A stretch of DNA of 64,000 nucleotides from an uncultured Rhodospirillales bacterium (GCA_903927615.1 CAIYNU010000022.1:234055-298054); one strand, 5' to 3'; positions 27,623 to 36,693 are shown, counted from the stretch's first letter. The notes: generated by a model not told the origin, from the sequence alone. Numbers and translations: made by a program.

Positions 27623-28944
27623 GGTTCCGATGGCATCTGGCATAGTTCATGAACAATTCGATGATTGGCGAGACAGGAGCCACTCAACGTCCACAGGCCG
27701 TCTCGAACCTCGATGGTGGTAAATCGGGTGGTCGGCCTCCCGCTCCGATGAAGGAAGACCAACTGGCCACCGTCCAGGCGCCACGAGGATTCGGTCGGAC
27801 GCGAAGTGCCGGACAGCGATCCATCCCGTAACAGACGGACTGTTGCGATCGTGGCTCCCGTCCTGACCCCAAATGCCCATGGGTGGGCGCAAACATCCAG
27901 CCGCAATTCCAGCACCGTCGAACCGGGCGAGGCCGGACCGGGCGAGACCGCCGGGCGTGGCGCGCAAGCCCGGAGAACGACGGGCGCGCCGGTCTCCGGC
28001 GGGCTGGTCCCGACGATCTGCACGCCCTCGGCGCCACGGATGACGCGTTTGAAACAGGCCGTTGCCCGACCGTCGGCGGCATAGAACCACAGCATCCCGT
28101 CTTCCACCGCCCAGTAACGGAGGGCGTCGTTCTCGATGCCGGCCAAAACGCCATCGACACCCAGCGTCACCGGTGTCGCGACCGCTCCCGCCTTCGGGGC
28201 ATAAAGCCACTGGGTTCCGGAGAGGCGCTCGTCCGGTGCGTCACCGGATTCCGGTGTTTGGGGCGCGTCCGGGTACGGTGCGGAAACACTCGGCCCACCA
28301 CCACTCATCGGCTCCGAAACCGGCGGTGGCGACTCGAAGGTCCCACCCGTCGGCGCCCGGGCCAAGCCCTCGTCAACCCGGCGCAAGCGATCCAGCGTGA
28401 CGATGCCCCCCGGGCCGGTCAAGGTCAGGCTCGATCCATAACCCGATTGCTGTTGCCCGACACCGGTCAACACAAAGCCACCCGTGTCGTAAATCCCCAC
28501 GTCCCCATTAATCTCAACCGCCAGCCGATTGGTGGCCGGGAAAAAAGCGTAACGGAGATTGTTCTGACTGCCTTGCCAACTTGGTAGCCCCAACCACGCC
28601 GGCCACCAGTGCCCGGCGCTTCCGCCCCCATTGTCCATAAATGGGCCGCCACCGGGCAAACCGGGCGACGGTTGGAATGGCGCGGACGACAGCAGCGTCG
28701 CCAGTTCGGCACACAGGCCGTTCACCAGTGCCTTCAGGCTGTGGTTGAACATATCGCCAACCATGGTCATGCCACTGGACATCCATTGCCCGGCCCCTCC
28801 CAATTCGGGCAGGTTGAACTGGGCCATGGTGCCATTGGTGTGCGACAGTGCATCAAGCAAGGCCAAGCCGGTTTCATCCCGGACGCCATATCGCCGACAG
28901 ATCTCACCGAGCACGCGCTGGCCCTCGGGCGTCAACCGGGTCAT
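27619..28944 (-). CDS. SHOCT-like N-terminal domain protein
   Basis: Residues 1-90 (LTPEGQRVLGEICRRYGV, then TMAQFNLPELGGAGQWMSSG, MTMVGDMFNHSLKALV) match a SHOCT-like module found in several proteobacterial proteins, followed by NLRYAFFPATNRLAVEINGD and VGIYDTGGFVLTGVGQQQSG, which look like a small beta domain. A Pro/Ser-rich linker leads to a C-terminal beta-rich region ending in LSGSCLANHRIVHELC. Function unknown; no signal peptide is seen. The start is uncertain: ATG at 28944 (441 aa) begins like homologues, while a GTG at 29010 would add 22 residues; neither has a clear ribosome site. Coupled by ATGA to the acetyltransferase gene. Confidence 0.7.
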   Translation of the reverse strand: MTRLTPEGQRVLGEICRRYGVRDETGLALLDALSHTNGTMAQFNLPELGGAGQWMSSGMTMVGDMFNHSLKALVNGLCAELATLLSSAPFQPSPGLPGGGPFMDNGGGSAGHWWPAWLGLPSWQGSQNNLRYAFFPATNRLAVEINGDVGIYDTGGFVLTGVGQQQSGYGSSLTLTGPGGIVTLDRLRRVDEGLARAPTGGTFESPPPVSEPMSGGGPSVSAPYPDAPQTPESGDAPDERLSGTQWLYAPKAGAVATPVTLGVDGVLAGIENDALRYWAVEDGMLWFYAADGRATACFKRVIRGAEGVQIVGTSPPETGAPVVLRACAPRPAVSPGPASPGSTVLELRLDVCAHPWAFGVRTGATIATVRLLRDGSLSGTSRPTESSWRLDGGQLVFLHRSGRPTTRFTTIEVRDGLWTLSGSCLANHRIVHELCQMPSEP

Positions 28945-29517
28945 GGGATTGCGGTTGTGATCCAGGGGAAGGTCCTTTCGATCGATGTCCGGCCATTGCC
29001 GAAGCGCCACTTCAATGTATGGCGTTCCCGGTCTTCTGGAAAGCCCATGATGACCAATGACAGAATCCCCCCAAACCGCCCCGCTTGCCCCCTGCCCCCC
29101 GATGACGGTGGGACTGTCACCATCGAGTCACAGGCGCATCACCAGATTTCCTCACGATGCGTGTGACGGGATTTAGGGGAACCGGTCGGGATACCCCAAG
29201 GATCGAAGCGTTATACAAGATATGGTCAGCCCTTCCGCACGCCCCGTTATCATGGACTGAATTCACGAAGCAACCCATATCAGTTCAATGATCGCAAGGA
29301 CTTTTTTCGTCGATGGTGTGATCGGCACGCGAGACAGACGCAGGGAAGAAAGAATTGACACTCTGAGAAATGCGCAGAAAACTCCGCGCGAGGGTTTGCC
29401 GGCCTGCCTTTGCGACATCAATCCCAACGCCCCGAAGGACTGAACCGGCCTGTGAGTGATTGCTCGGGTGGAACCAGATCTGCCGTTTATTAAAGCAGAG
29501 GCAAAAAAAGGGAATCT
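28945..29517. other. Intergenic, divergent promoters region
   Basis: A 573-nt gap between divergent genes with no supported gene. A perfect TTGACA at 29355-29360 is followed 17 nt later by AAAACT, a weak promoter candidate for the glycosyltransferase gene with a leader of about 130 nt. The A-rich AAAAAAAGGGAA just before 29518 contains the ribosome site. Confidence 0.5.
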
Positions 29518-30822
29518 ATGACTTATTTTACCGGTAATCAGCAGGCAAAATGGCTGAAATCAGATCGGCAGACCGCATGCGTAAAAGTAGATGTTTTGGT
29601 CGATCTCGATTTCGGGCCATCTGCTGGTGGTCACGTAAAATGCTGGGAGCGTATTGCTGAGGCCGCAAGCCGCCTGGATGAGGGAATTGACCTGACAATT
29701 CACTTTTCCGGTCCAGAGTCGGGTCGCCAAGTCCTGAGTGAGCATGTGCGCTATCTCATTCACCGGCCCGTCTTCAGCACCGCCCGTTTGCCGTTTCTCA
29801 GTCACGTGCCCGATCACACCGATCTTGCGCCCTGTCATCCGGTCCTGGCCCGGACCCTGGCCGGCAGCGATGTCCTCCATAGCACCGACGCCTACTTCGC
29901 CTTTGCCAGAACGGCCCTGGGGCTGGCCTACCGACGGCGGATTCCGCTGATCAATTCGGTCCACACCGACACACCACGGTATGCCCGGGTCTTCACCGCA
30001 GAGACGGTGCGCCGGTTAACCGGCAGCGGGTGGCTGGCCCGATTGTTACTCGACCGGTTCCATGTCGACCAACGGGCCGAGCAGGATATGGTCGCAAGAC
30101 TGGCGCAGTATCAGCAAAGATGCCATTTTTCTCTGGTATCCCGACCCGACGACTTCGAGGCCCTGATTGACCGCGTCGGTCGGGAGCGCGCCGGGTTGTT
30201 ACGCCGAGGCATTGACTGCGAACAATTCAATCCGATTTTGCGCGACCGCGTTTGGCTCCGGGAGCAATTCGGGATCGGCGAGGATCAGGTGGTGGTGCTT
30301 TTCGTCGGTCGGATCAATGTCGGCAAGAACATCATGACCCTGGCAACCGCCGTGCGCGAATTGGTGGACCAAGGGGCGCCGGTGCATCTGTTGTGTGCCG
30401 GCGCCGGCCATCAGGCCCCGGCAGTCCGGGCGTTACTCGGACCTGCGGCCTCGTGCCCGGGCGTGCTGCCGCGCGAAATCCTGGCCCGGGCGTACGCCTG
30501 CGGCGACATTTTTGCCCTGCCGTCCCGCATCGAGGTCCTCGCCAACGTGGTGATGGAAGCCATGGCTTCGGGCTTACCCACGCTGGTCTCGAATGAGAGC
30601 GGCATGACCAGGGTGCTGGGCGACGGACAGGTGGGCTACACCCTGTCGGACGATCCCGCGGCCTGGAGCGCCGTGATCGGCGATCTGGCCCGGGATCCGA
30701 CACGTCGTCAGAGCATGGCAAGAGCGGCCCGGGACGCCGCACTTCGCACGCTGCCGACCTGGGACGACGTCTTGCGCCAGGACCTGTTGCCGGTCTGGCG
30801 CCGGGCCGCGGGCCGGTTGTGA
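29518..30822 (+). CDS. GT4-family glycosyltransferase
   Basis: A 434-residue GT-B-fold retaining glycosyltransferase. The N-terminal domain has VKVDVLVDLDFGPSAGGHV, the C-terminal GT1 domain shows LFVGRINVGKNIMTLATAV, ALPSRIEVLANVVMEAMASG and LPTLVSNESGM; the E-x7-E nucleotide-sugar motif is present as E-V-L-A-N-V-V-M-E. No signal peptide or membrane segment, so it acts in the cytoplasm. The acceptor is unknown. It is followed after 3 nt by a PIG-L deacetylase gene, the same pairing seen in mycothiol (MshA/MshB) and bacillithiol (BshA/BshB) synthesis, where a GT4 enzyme adds GlcNAc and PIG-L removes the acetyl group. That analogy is inference. Confidence 0.85.
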   Translation: MTYFTGNQQAKWLKSDRQTACVKVDVLVDLDFGPSAGGHVKCWERIAEAASRLDEGIDLTIHFSGPESGRQVLSEHVRYLIHRPVFSTARLPFLSHVPDHTDLAPCHPVLARTLAGSDVLHSTDAYFAFARTALGLAYRRRIPLINSVHTDTPRYARVFTAETVRRLTGSGWLARLLLDRFHVDQRAEQDMVARLAQYQQRCHFSLVSRPDDFEALIDRVGRERAGLLRRGIDCEQFNPILRDRVWLREQFGIGEDQVVVLFVGRINVGKNIMTLATAVRELVDQGAPVHLLCAGAGHQAPAVRALLGPAASCPGVLPREILARAYACGDIFALPSRIEVLANVVMEAMASGLPTLVSNESGMTRVLGDGQVGYTLSDDPAAWSAVIGDLARDPTRRQSMARAARDAALRTLPTWDDVLRQDLLPVWRRAAGRL

Positions 30823-30825
30823 CCG

Positions 30826-31737
30826 ATGATCCCCGGGAGCCCGCTCGGAATGACCCCTAAGCTGTACGGGGAGCTTCGCTCCGGTATGATCGGGCGCCGC
30901 ATCCTGATTCTGTCGCCCCACCCTGACGACGAGGTGGTTGGCGCGGCGGCGGCGATCCTTCGTGCCGGAGCCGCTGGAGTCTCGGTCTTCGTGCTGCACC
31001 TCACCACCGGCATTCCGGCCCAAGATGTGCTGTGGCCTTGGGACCGGCGGGGGCATGCCCGCCGCGTTGCGCACCGACGCGCCGAAGCGTTCCAGGCAGC
31101 AAACGCTCTGGGTGTTGAAATCGTGGGCTGTTGCGATCGGCCCAGCCGCACCCTGTGGACTGATCTGCCCGGGGCTCGACGGGATGTTGTGGCGGTCGTG
31201 GCCCGCTTGAGCATTGACCGGCTGTGGGTCCCGGCCTACGAAGGCGGGCATTCGGACCACGACGCCGCCAATGGTCTAGCCTCAACCTTCCGCAACACGG
31301 CAGAGGTTTGGGAATTCGCCGAGTACAATTTTTGCGGTGGTCGAATCACCGCCAACGCCTTTCCGGATCGTCGGGGCTCCGAGGTTGACCTCGCGCTCAC
31401 GCCCGAGGAGGCGGGGCGAAAGAGCGACCTGCTCCGGCTTTACGCTTCGGAACAGGGCAATCTGGCCCATGCCGGCGTGACCCGGGAGTGTTTCCGGCCG
31501 CTGGCCGATCATGACTACGGGCAGCCACCCCATCCGGGACCATTGTTCTATCAACGATATCACTGGCTGTGGTTCCGGCATCCGCGCGTTGATTTCACCA
31601 CGACGCCCGAGGTGTGCGCAGCGGTCACGGCCCTGCGGGCGGTTTACGCCAACGCACCGACCCCGGACCCCATGCCAGCCCCTGGAGGCCGATCACCAGC
31701 GCCGGAGCCCCGAGCACCAGATCCCGCATCCGCTTGA
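30826..31737 (+). CDS. PIG-L/LmbE-family deacetylase
   Basis: Zn-dependent N-deacetylase fold with the metal-binding HPDDE in ILILSPHPDDEVVGAAAA near residue 34 and the second metal motif HSDHD in YEGGHSDHDAANG. Such enzymes remove acetyl groups from GlcNAc-containing glycolipids or thiols. The length is 303 aa; the ATG at 30826 has a poor ribosome site, and in-frame ATGs at 30850 and 30886 are also plausible. The C-terminal 35 residues are Pro/Ala-rich and not part of the fold, and their DNA overlaps the 3' end of the convergent membrane-protein gene by 113 bp. Probably co-expressed with the upstream glycosyltransferase. Confidence 0.85.
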   Translation: MIPGSPLGMTPKLYGELRSGMIGRRILILSPHPDDEVVGAAAAILRAGAAGVSVFVLHLTTGIPAQDVLWPWDRRGHARRVAHRRAEAFQAANALGVEIVGCCDRPSRTLWTDLPGARRDVVAVVARLSIDRLWVPAYEGGHSDHDAANGLASTFRNTAEVWEFAEYNFCGGRITANAFPDRRGSEVDLALTPEEAGRKSDLLRLYASEQGNLAHAGVTRECFRPLADHDYGQPPHPGPLFYQRYHWLWFRHPRVDFTTTPEVCAAVTALRAVYANAPTPDPMPAPGGRSPAPEPRAPDPASA

Positions 31738-32695
31738 CCAGCGCCACCGTCAAAGCCACGTCGGGTGGCAAACCGACCAGTCCCCCGGCGACGATCAGGC
31801 CGCCTTCCTGGATGCCGAGCGCCCCGGGAATCGCGAAGCCGACATTGCGAAAGGCCTGACCAACGGCTTCGAAGATCAAGGCCTGACGCAACCCGATGGC
31901 CTGCCCCAACAACAGCACCGCCAATCCCATTTCCAACGCCCCGACCACCCAGGCCAACAACCGCCAGCCCAGGGCGCGCGCCAGCACCCAAGGCCGGGCA
32001 TAAAGCCTTGTCAGTTCGATATCGAGGGTGGCCGCTTCGCCCGCCCGTTGCGCCCAGGCGTTGCCGCCACCCTGTGCCTCCATGAAACGGGCCAGCCGCG
32101 GCAGCAGGGCCGACCTCTGAAAGCCGTAGAAACCCACGACCATCAAACTGAACAACCCGGTTCCGGCAACCACGCCGGGGAATGAAACCGTACCGTTGCC
32201 GATGCCGCCGACGCCGAGGAACAGACCACCAACAATGAAGACCACCAGCGACACCAGGCCGAGGGTCAGATCGACAATGATGGCCGCCGTGGCGGACGCG
32301 CCGGGCACACCGCACCCCATGATCAGCCGCCCCCGGACCACCTCGCCCCCGACCTGGGCCACCGGCAGCAGCGCGTTGACCGAATCGGCAAGCCAGCGAT
32401 ACCAGACCAGCCGCCACAGGGGCACCCGCCAGCCCTGGGACCGCACAAGGCTGCGCCAGGCGAGGGTGGTGGCCACGATCGGCAGAAAGTGAAACAGCGG
32501 AACCGCCAGCAACGCCCAACCGCCGGACTCCAGCAGTGTCAGGATTTGGTCGGCACCGTTCCAGGCAACCAACCCGGCTACCGCAGCCGCCCCCACCACC
32601 GCCGCAGCGGCGACCACCCGAGACCGGTGCCCGGTCTGGCCATGGTGAGCGGAACCGGACTGGTGGGGTGTAGCGGGTTGGCCCTGGCTATCCAA
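31625..32695 (-). CDS. HpnL-like / lysylphosphatidylglycerol-synthase TM-domain protein
   Basis: An integral membrane protein of the UPF0104 family. ALLAVPLFHFLPIVATTLAW, WYRWLADSVNALLPVAQVGGE and IIVDLTLGLVSLVVFIVGG match the HpnL branch, found with hopanoid genes in several bacteria; about seven or eight membrane segments are visible. The reaction is not established; transport or modification of a lipid is the usual guess. At 356 aa the start appears to be TTG at 32695 with AGGA 6 nt upstream, since no in-frame ATG lies near the N-terminus; a GTG at 32617 is possible. It converges on and overlaps the PIG-L gene by 113 bp. Confidence 0.8.
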   Translation of the reverse strand: MDSQGQPATPHQSGSAHHGQTGHRSRVVAAAAVVGAAAVAGLVAWNGADQILTLLESGGWALLAVPLFHFLPIVATTLAWRSLVRSQGWRVPLWRLVWYRWLADSVNALLPVAQVGGEVVRGRLIMGCGVPGASATAAIIVDLTLGLVSLVVFIVGGLFLGVGGIGNGTVSFPGVVAGTGLFSLMVVGFYGFQRSALLPRLARFMEAQGGGNAWAQRAGEAATLDIELTRLYARPWVLARALGWRLLAWVVGALEMGLAVLLLGQAIGLRQALIFEAVGQAFRNVGFAIPGALGIQEGGLIVAGGLVGLPPDVALTVALVKRMRDLVLGAPALVIGLQGLAWGPGSVRWRKPPAGP

Positions 32696-32735
32696 CGGTC
32701 ATCCTGGATTGCCGGCGGCGAACCGGCGGGAAACA

Positions 32736-32772
32736 GAAACAACAAAAGGCCTGGCCTCTACAAGCCAAGCCT
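32736..32772 (-). terminator. Terminator after tRNA-Arg
   Basis: On the minus strand AGGCTTGGC pairs with GCCAGGCCT (nine pairs with one G-U) around an 8-nt loop and is followed by TTTTGTTGTTT. It starts about 12 nt after the tRNA 3' end. Confidence 0.75.
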
Positions 32773-32783
32773 CTAAAAATATT

Positions 32784-32860
32784 TGGCGCGCCCGGAGAGA
32801 TTCGAACTCCCAGCCTTCTGATTCGTAGTCAGATGCTCTATCCAGTTGAGCTACGGGCGC
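32784..32860 (-). tRNA. tRNA-Arg (anticodon ACG)
   Basis: On the minus strand the acceptor arm GCGCCCG pairs with CGGGCGC. The D arm (GCTCAACTGGATAGAGC), the anticodon loop CTACGAA with anticodon ACG, and the T arm with GTTCGAATC follow; the discriminator G and the CCA end are encoded. ACG is expected to be deaminated to ICG to read CGN codons. Confidence 0.96.
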
Positions 32861-32996
32861 TTGCCGTCACGCTTTCTGTCACGACAACGTCCCGATGAGA
32901 CGGTGTCCCGTCGGGGTGTGGAAGGACACTAGCCAAAACCGGTGACGATGGCAATCCTCTCTTTTCGCTTTTGTGAAAGATTTCTGTTCTGGTGCG

Positions 32997-34586
32997 TCAC
33001 CAGGCGGCGACCGCGGCCTCCGACCGAGGGTCGGTGGCGGCTTCAAGGGTGCCCGAGGCGTGACGCACCACCGCACCGACCGGGTCCATCGACTCCGAGA
33101 ACGGCTCAACCACGTCCAACGGATGGCCGGCTTCGCGAAGAGCCTGGACCGTATCTGGGGCAAAGCGGCTCTCCAGATGAAGATCGGGGGTCTCCGAGCC
33201 GCCGCCGGCACCGAGAACCCAGCGGGGCGCGGTCACCGCCGCCTGGAGTCCCTGACCGAAACGAGCGTAGCGGCTGAACACCGCGGCCTGGGCCTGAATC
33301 ACACTCTGCCCCCCCATGGCGCCAAAACCCATGGCTCGACCATCGTCGAACACCGCCAGCATCGGGTTCAGGGTGTGGAACGGCTTGCGTCCGCTGATCA
33401 GGTGATTGACCGCCGCGGGCTGAAGGCTGAAACCCACGCCGCGATTGTGCCAGACCACCCCGGTGCGCTCCAGCATCACCCCGGAACCGAAGCCCCAACA
33501 CAGACTCTGCATGGTGCTGACCGTGCGACCGGCGGCGTCGATGGCCCCCAACCAAATGGACCGCCCCCGGTCGACGCTGCCGACCCAGGGCCGGGCGTGG
33601 CCGGGCTCGATCACCGCGGCAACCTCATTGAGCACTTCGGGCAGCAGGAAGTCCCGGGCCTCCACCGCCATATAGAACGGGTCCGTCACGTAGCCGTCGC
33701 GCACCCTTATGGCATGTTTGGTGGCCTCGATCAGGCCATGGACATGAGCCGCGCCCTCGGCCTCGGCAACGTTCAGCCGGTCGAACAGCCCCAGAATCAT
33801 CAGGGTCGCCAACCCTTGGGTGGGGGGTGGCAGGCTGTAGACGACGGCGTTGGCAAGCCGTACCGCCAGAGGCTCGACCAATTGGGCGTAATGGCCGGCC
33901 AAGTCGTCCCGGGTCAACGGGCTGCCCGCGGCCTGCAAGTCGAGCGCCAGGGCGACGGCCACGTCGCCGCGATAGAAATCGTCGAGCCCGGCCGCGGCGA
34001 GCCGCTCCAGACACCGGGCCAGGGCCGGTTGGTCCATGAACGCACCCGGGTTCGGCAGCACGCCACCCGGCAGGTAAATCCGGGCAAAGGCCGGCTCGGT
34101 CGGCAAATCCCCGGCCTCGGCAGCGATCGCCGCCGCCTGGCCGGCGCTGACCGGCACCCCATCCCGGGCGTGACAGATCGCCTCCTCCAGCAACCGGCGC
34201 ACCGGCAATCGGCCCCCCCAGCCCCGGCTGACCGCCAGCGCCGACGACCAGCCCGCCAGCGCCCCGGCGACAGTGTTGCAGGACAGCGGCCCCCGCTGGG
34301 GGCTCTCGGTCAGGCCCAGACCGCGGTAAAGTTCGGCCGTAACCTGCCGGCCGGCGACGCCCGCCGCCTCGATGGCGATGGGCGTCCGGCCCGGTTCGTG
34401 GATCAGCCAGAAGCCGTCGCCGCCAAGGCCGCCCACATGGGGACAGACCACCGCCGAAACCGCCGCCGCCGCAACGGTGGCCTCGATGGCATCGCCGCCT
34501 TCGCGCAACACCGCCGCACCCGCCTGTGCCGCCAGTTGATGCGGCGCCACCACCAGACCTCGCCGCGCATAGGCCGAATAGAACAT
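32997..34586 (-). CDS. Gamma-glutamyltransferase family (HpxW-like) with Ser at the nucleophile position
   Basis: Ntn-hydrolase of the gamma-glutamyltransferase family, 529 aa, no signal peptide, so probably cytoplasmic. The N-terminal half has GLVVAPHQLAAQAG and CPHVGGLGGDGFWLIHEP; the small-subunit start reads GRSIWLGAIDAAGRTVS, then SLCWGFGSGVM and TLNPMLAVFDDG. The GxxW context is like oxamate amidohydrolase HpxW rather than true GGT (TTHxS). In the aligned nucleophile position, where the family has Thr, this protein has Ser. Autocleavage and activity are therefore uncertain. A perfect AAAGGAGGT precedes the ATG at 34586. The gene lies alone between the tRNA and the prpE terminator. Confidence 0.85.
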   Translation of the reverse strand: MFYSAYARRGLVVAPHQLAAQAGAAVLREGGDAIEATVAAAAVSAVVCPHVGGLGGDGFWLIHEPGRTPIAIEAAGVAGRQVTAELYRGLGLTESPQRGPLSCNTVAGALAGWSSALAVSRGWGGRLPVRRLLEEAICHARDGVPVSAGQAAAIAAEAGDLPTEPAFARIYLPGGVLPNPGAFMDQPALARCLERLAAAGLDDFYRGDVAVALALDLQAAGSPLTRDDLAGHYAQLVEPLAVRLANAVVYSLPPPTQGLATLMILGLFDRLNVAEAEGAAHVHGLIEATKHAIRVRDGYVTDPFYMAVEARDFLLPEVLNEVAAVIEPGHARPWVGSVDRGRSIWLGAIDAAGRTVSTMQSLCWGFGSGVMLERTGVVWHNRGVGFSLQPAAVNHLISGRKPFHTLNPMLAVFDDGRAMGFGAMGGQSVIQAQAAVFSRYARFGQGLQAAVTAPRWVLGAGGGSETPDLHLESRFAPDTVQALREAGHPLDVVEPFSESMDPVGAVVRHASGTLEAATDPRSEAAVAAW

Positions 34587-34728
34587 GGAGCGACCTCCTT
34601 TGCCCGCCGATCGGCCTATGGCTTACGATGTTTGACCCGTTGCGGCAACCTTGGTGACGACACCGTGGTGGCGGGAACCGCCGCGGCGATCCGGCCCCCA
34701 CAGGTCAACACCGTGCGTCGGACCGCAC

Positions 34729-34762
34729 AAAAAAGCCGGGAGGGTGATGACACCCTCCCGGC
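34729..34762 (-). terminator. Terminator after prpE
   Basis: A perfect 12-bp stem GCCGGGAGGGTG / CACCCTCCCGGC with a 4-nt loop is followed on the minus strand by TTTTTT. It lies 20 nt past the prpE stop and separates it from the downstream gene. Confidence 0.92.
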
Positions 34763-34782
34763 TATAGCGTAACCGCTGATGG

Positions 34783-36693
34783 TCAGTCTTGAGGTCCGAG
34801 CTTGGCGTAACCCAAACTGCGCAACGCCTCGGCAATTTCCGGCAAGATCGCCGGGTCGTCGATGGTAGCCGGTGCCTTGAAGGGAGAACTGTCGGCGATC
34901 TTCTGCATGGTGCCCCGGAGAATCTTGCCCGAGCGGGTCTTGGGCAGTCGTTGCACCACCACGGCGCGTTTGAAATCGGCAACCGGTCCGATCTGGTCGC
35001 GCACCGCCTGCACCACTTCCTTGACGATCTGCTCATCGGAACGCTTGACGCCCGCCTTCAGCACCAGGAAGCCCAGCGGAACCTGGCCCTTGAGGGCATC
35101 GGCAACACCGATCACCGCGCACTCGGCAACATCCTTGTGCGAAGACAACACTTCTTCCATGGCGCCGGTGGACAGGCGATGGCCGGCAACATTGATGATG
35201 TCGTCGGTCCGGGCCATGATGCTGATGTAGCCATCGTCGTCAATGAAGCCGGCATCTCCGGTCTGGTAATACCCCGGATATTCGGCCATGTACGACTTGA
35301 GGAAGCGGTCGTCGGCGTTCCACAGGGTCGGCAGCGAGCCCGGAGGCAACGGCAGTTTGACCACGATCGCGCCGATATCGCCGCGCGGCACCTCCTGGTT
35401 CTCGGCATTGACGATGCGAACGTCCCAGCCCGGCAACGGCTTGGTTGCCGACCCATACTTGATCGGAAACAGTTGGATGCCCAGCGGATTGCCCGAGATG
35501 GCCCAACCGGTTTCAGTCTGCCACCAATGGTCGATCACCGGCACCTTAAGCTTGTCCTCGGCCCAATGCAGCGTATCGGGGTCCGAACGCTCGCCCGCCA
35601 GGAACAGGGCACGCAAGCAGCTCAGATCATATTTGGCAAGGTAGGTCCCGTCCGGGTCTTCGCGTTTGATCGCCCGGAAGGCAGTGGGCGCGGTAAACAG
35701 GGTCGCCACCTTGTGCTGGCTGATCACCCGCCAGAACGCCCCCGGATCCGGCGTTCCCACCGGCTTACCCTCGTAGAACAGGGAGGTGCAACCATACAGC
35801 AGCGGCCCATAACAGATGTAGGAGTGACCGACCACCCAACCCACGTCGGACGCGGCCCAGAACACCTCGCCCGGCTTCATGTTGTACATGTAGCGCATGG
35901 TCCAGGCTAACGCCACCGCGTGACCGCCATTGTCGCGAACGATGCCCTTGGGCTGGCCGGTGGTGCCCGACGTGTACAAGATATAGAGCGGGTCGGTGGC
36001 GGCGACCGGAACACAGTCCACCGGTGTTGCGGCGGCGCAGCCCTCGACCCAATCCACATCGCGCCCCGAGATCATGGCCGCGGCCTCCTGCGGCCGCTGG
36101 AAGATTACGGTATGCGCCGGCTTGTGGCTCGACATGTCGATGGCCGAATCGAGCATCGGCTTGTAGGGCAGGACTTTCTTCCCTTCAATGCCGCACGATG
36201 CCGAGACGATCACCTTGGGCTTGGCGTCGTTGATGCGGGTGGACAATTCGCTGGGCGCAAAGCCGCCGAACACCACCGAGTGAACCGCACCGATCCGGGC
36301 GCAACCCAGCATCGCTTCCACCGCTTGGGGAATCATCGGCATGTAGATGATGACGCGGTCACCCTTTTCCACGCCCAACTGCCGCAACAGGCCGGCGAAG
36401 CGACTGACCCGGCCCAACAACTGACGGTAGGTAATGGTTTCGCCCGAGTTGGTCACCGGACTGTCGTAAATAATCGCCGCCTGATCGCCCCGTCCGCCTT
36501 CCACATGGCGATCGACGGCATTGTAACAGGTGTTGAGCATACCGCCCTTGAACCACCGATAAAACGGCGGGGCGCTTCGATCCAGGACCGTATCCCAGGG
36601 CTTGTCCCAATGGACCGCCGCCGCGGCATCTCCCCAGAAACCATCCGGATCGGAGATCGACCGCGCGAACATTTGTTCATAAAGAGTGGTCAT
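34783..36693 (-). CDS. prpE: Propionyl-CoA synthetase PrpE
   Basis: AMP-forming acyl-CoA synthetase that activates propionate to propionyl-CoA. Motifs: ILYTSGTTGQPKGIVRDNGG (P-loop), WWQTETGW, YYQTGDAGFIDDDGYISIMARTD (written in parts: YYQTGDAG and GYISIMARTDD), and the catalytic Lys590 in KTRSGKILRGTM. VVFGGFAPSELSTRINDAKP and DVGWVVGHSYI are typical of PrpE versus Acs. The 636 aa from the ATG at 36693 begin TTLYEQMFARSI, with AGAAGG 7 nt upstream; a longer frame would add 37 unrelated residues. PrpE-type propionyl-CoA can feed PHA or the methylcitrate or methylmalonyl pathways; none of those genes is adjacent. Confidence 0.93.
   Translation of the reverse strand: MTTLYEQMFARSISDPDGFWGDAAAAVHWDKPWDTVLDRSAPPFYRWFKGGMLNTCYNAVDRHVEGGRGDQAAIIYDSPVTNSGETITYRQLLGRVSRFAGLLRQLGVEKGDRVIIYMPMIPQAVEAMLGCARIGAVHSVVFGGFAPSELSTRINDAKPKVIVSASCGIEGKKVLPYKPMLDSAIDMSSHKPAHTVIFQRPQEAAAMISGRDVDWVEGCAAATPVDCVPVAATDPLYILYTSGTTGQPKGIVRDNGGHAVALAWTMRYMYNMKPGEVFWAASDVGWVVGHSYICYGPLLYGCTSLFYEGKPVGTPDPGAFWRVISQHKVATLFTAPTAFRAIKREDPDGTYLAKYDLSCLRALFLAGERSDPDTLHWAEDKLKVPVIDHWWQTETGWAISGNPLGIQLFPIKYGSATKPLPGWDVRIVNAENQEVPRGDIGAIVVKLPLPPGSLPTLWNADDRFLKSYMAEYPGYYQTGDAGFIDDDGYISIMARTDDIINVAGHRLSTGAMEEVLSSHKDVAECAVIGVADALKGQVPLGFLVLKAGVKRSDEQIVKEVVQAVRDQIGPVADFKRAVVVQRLPKTRSGKILRGTMQKIADSSPFKAPATIDDPAILPEIAEALRSLGYAKLGPQD

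Noticed and set aside
32973..34772. 599-codon plus-strand frame opposite the gamma-glutamyltransferase gene
   Set aside because: Long only because of high G+C; the minus-strand protein has clear family motifs and a perfect ribosome site.
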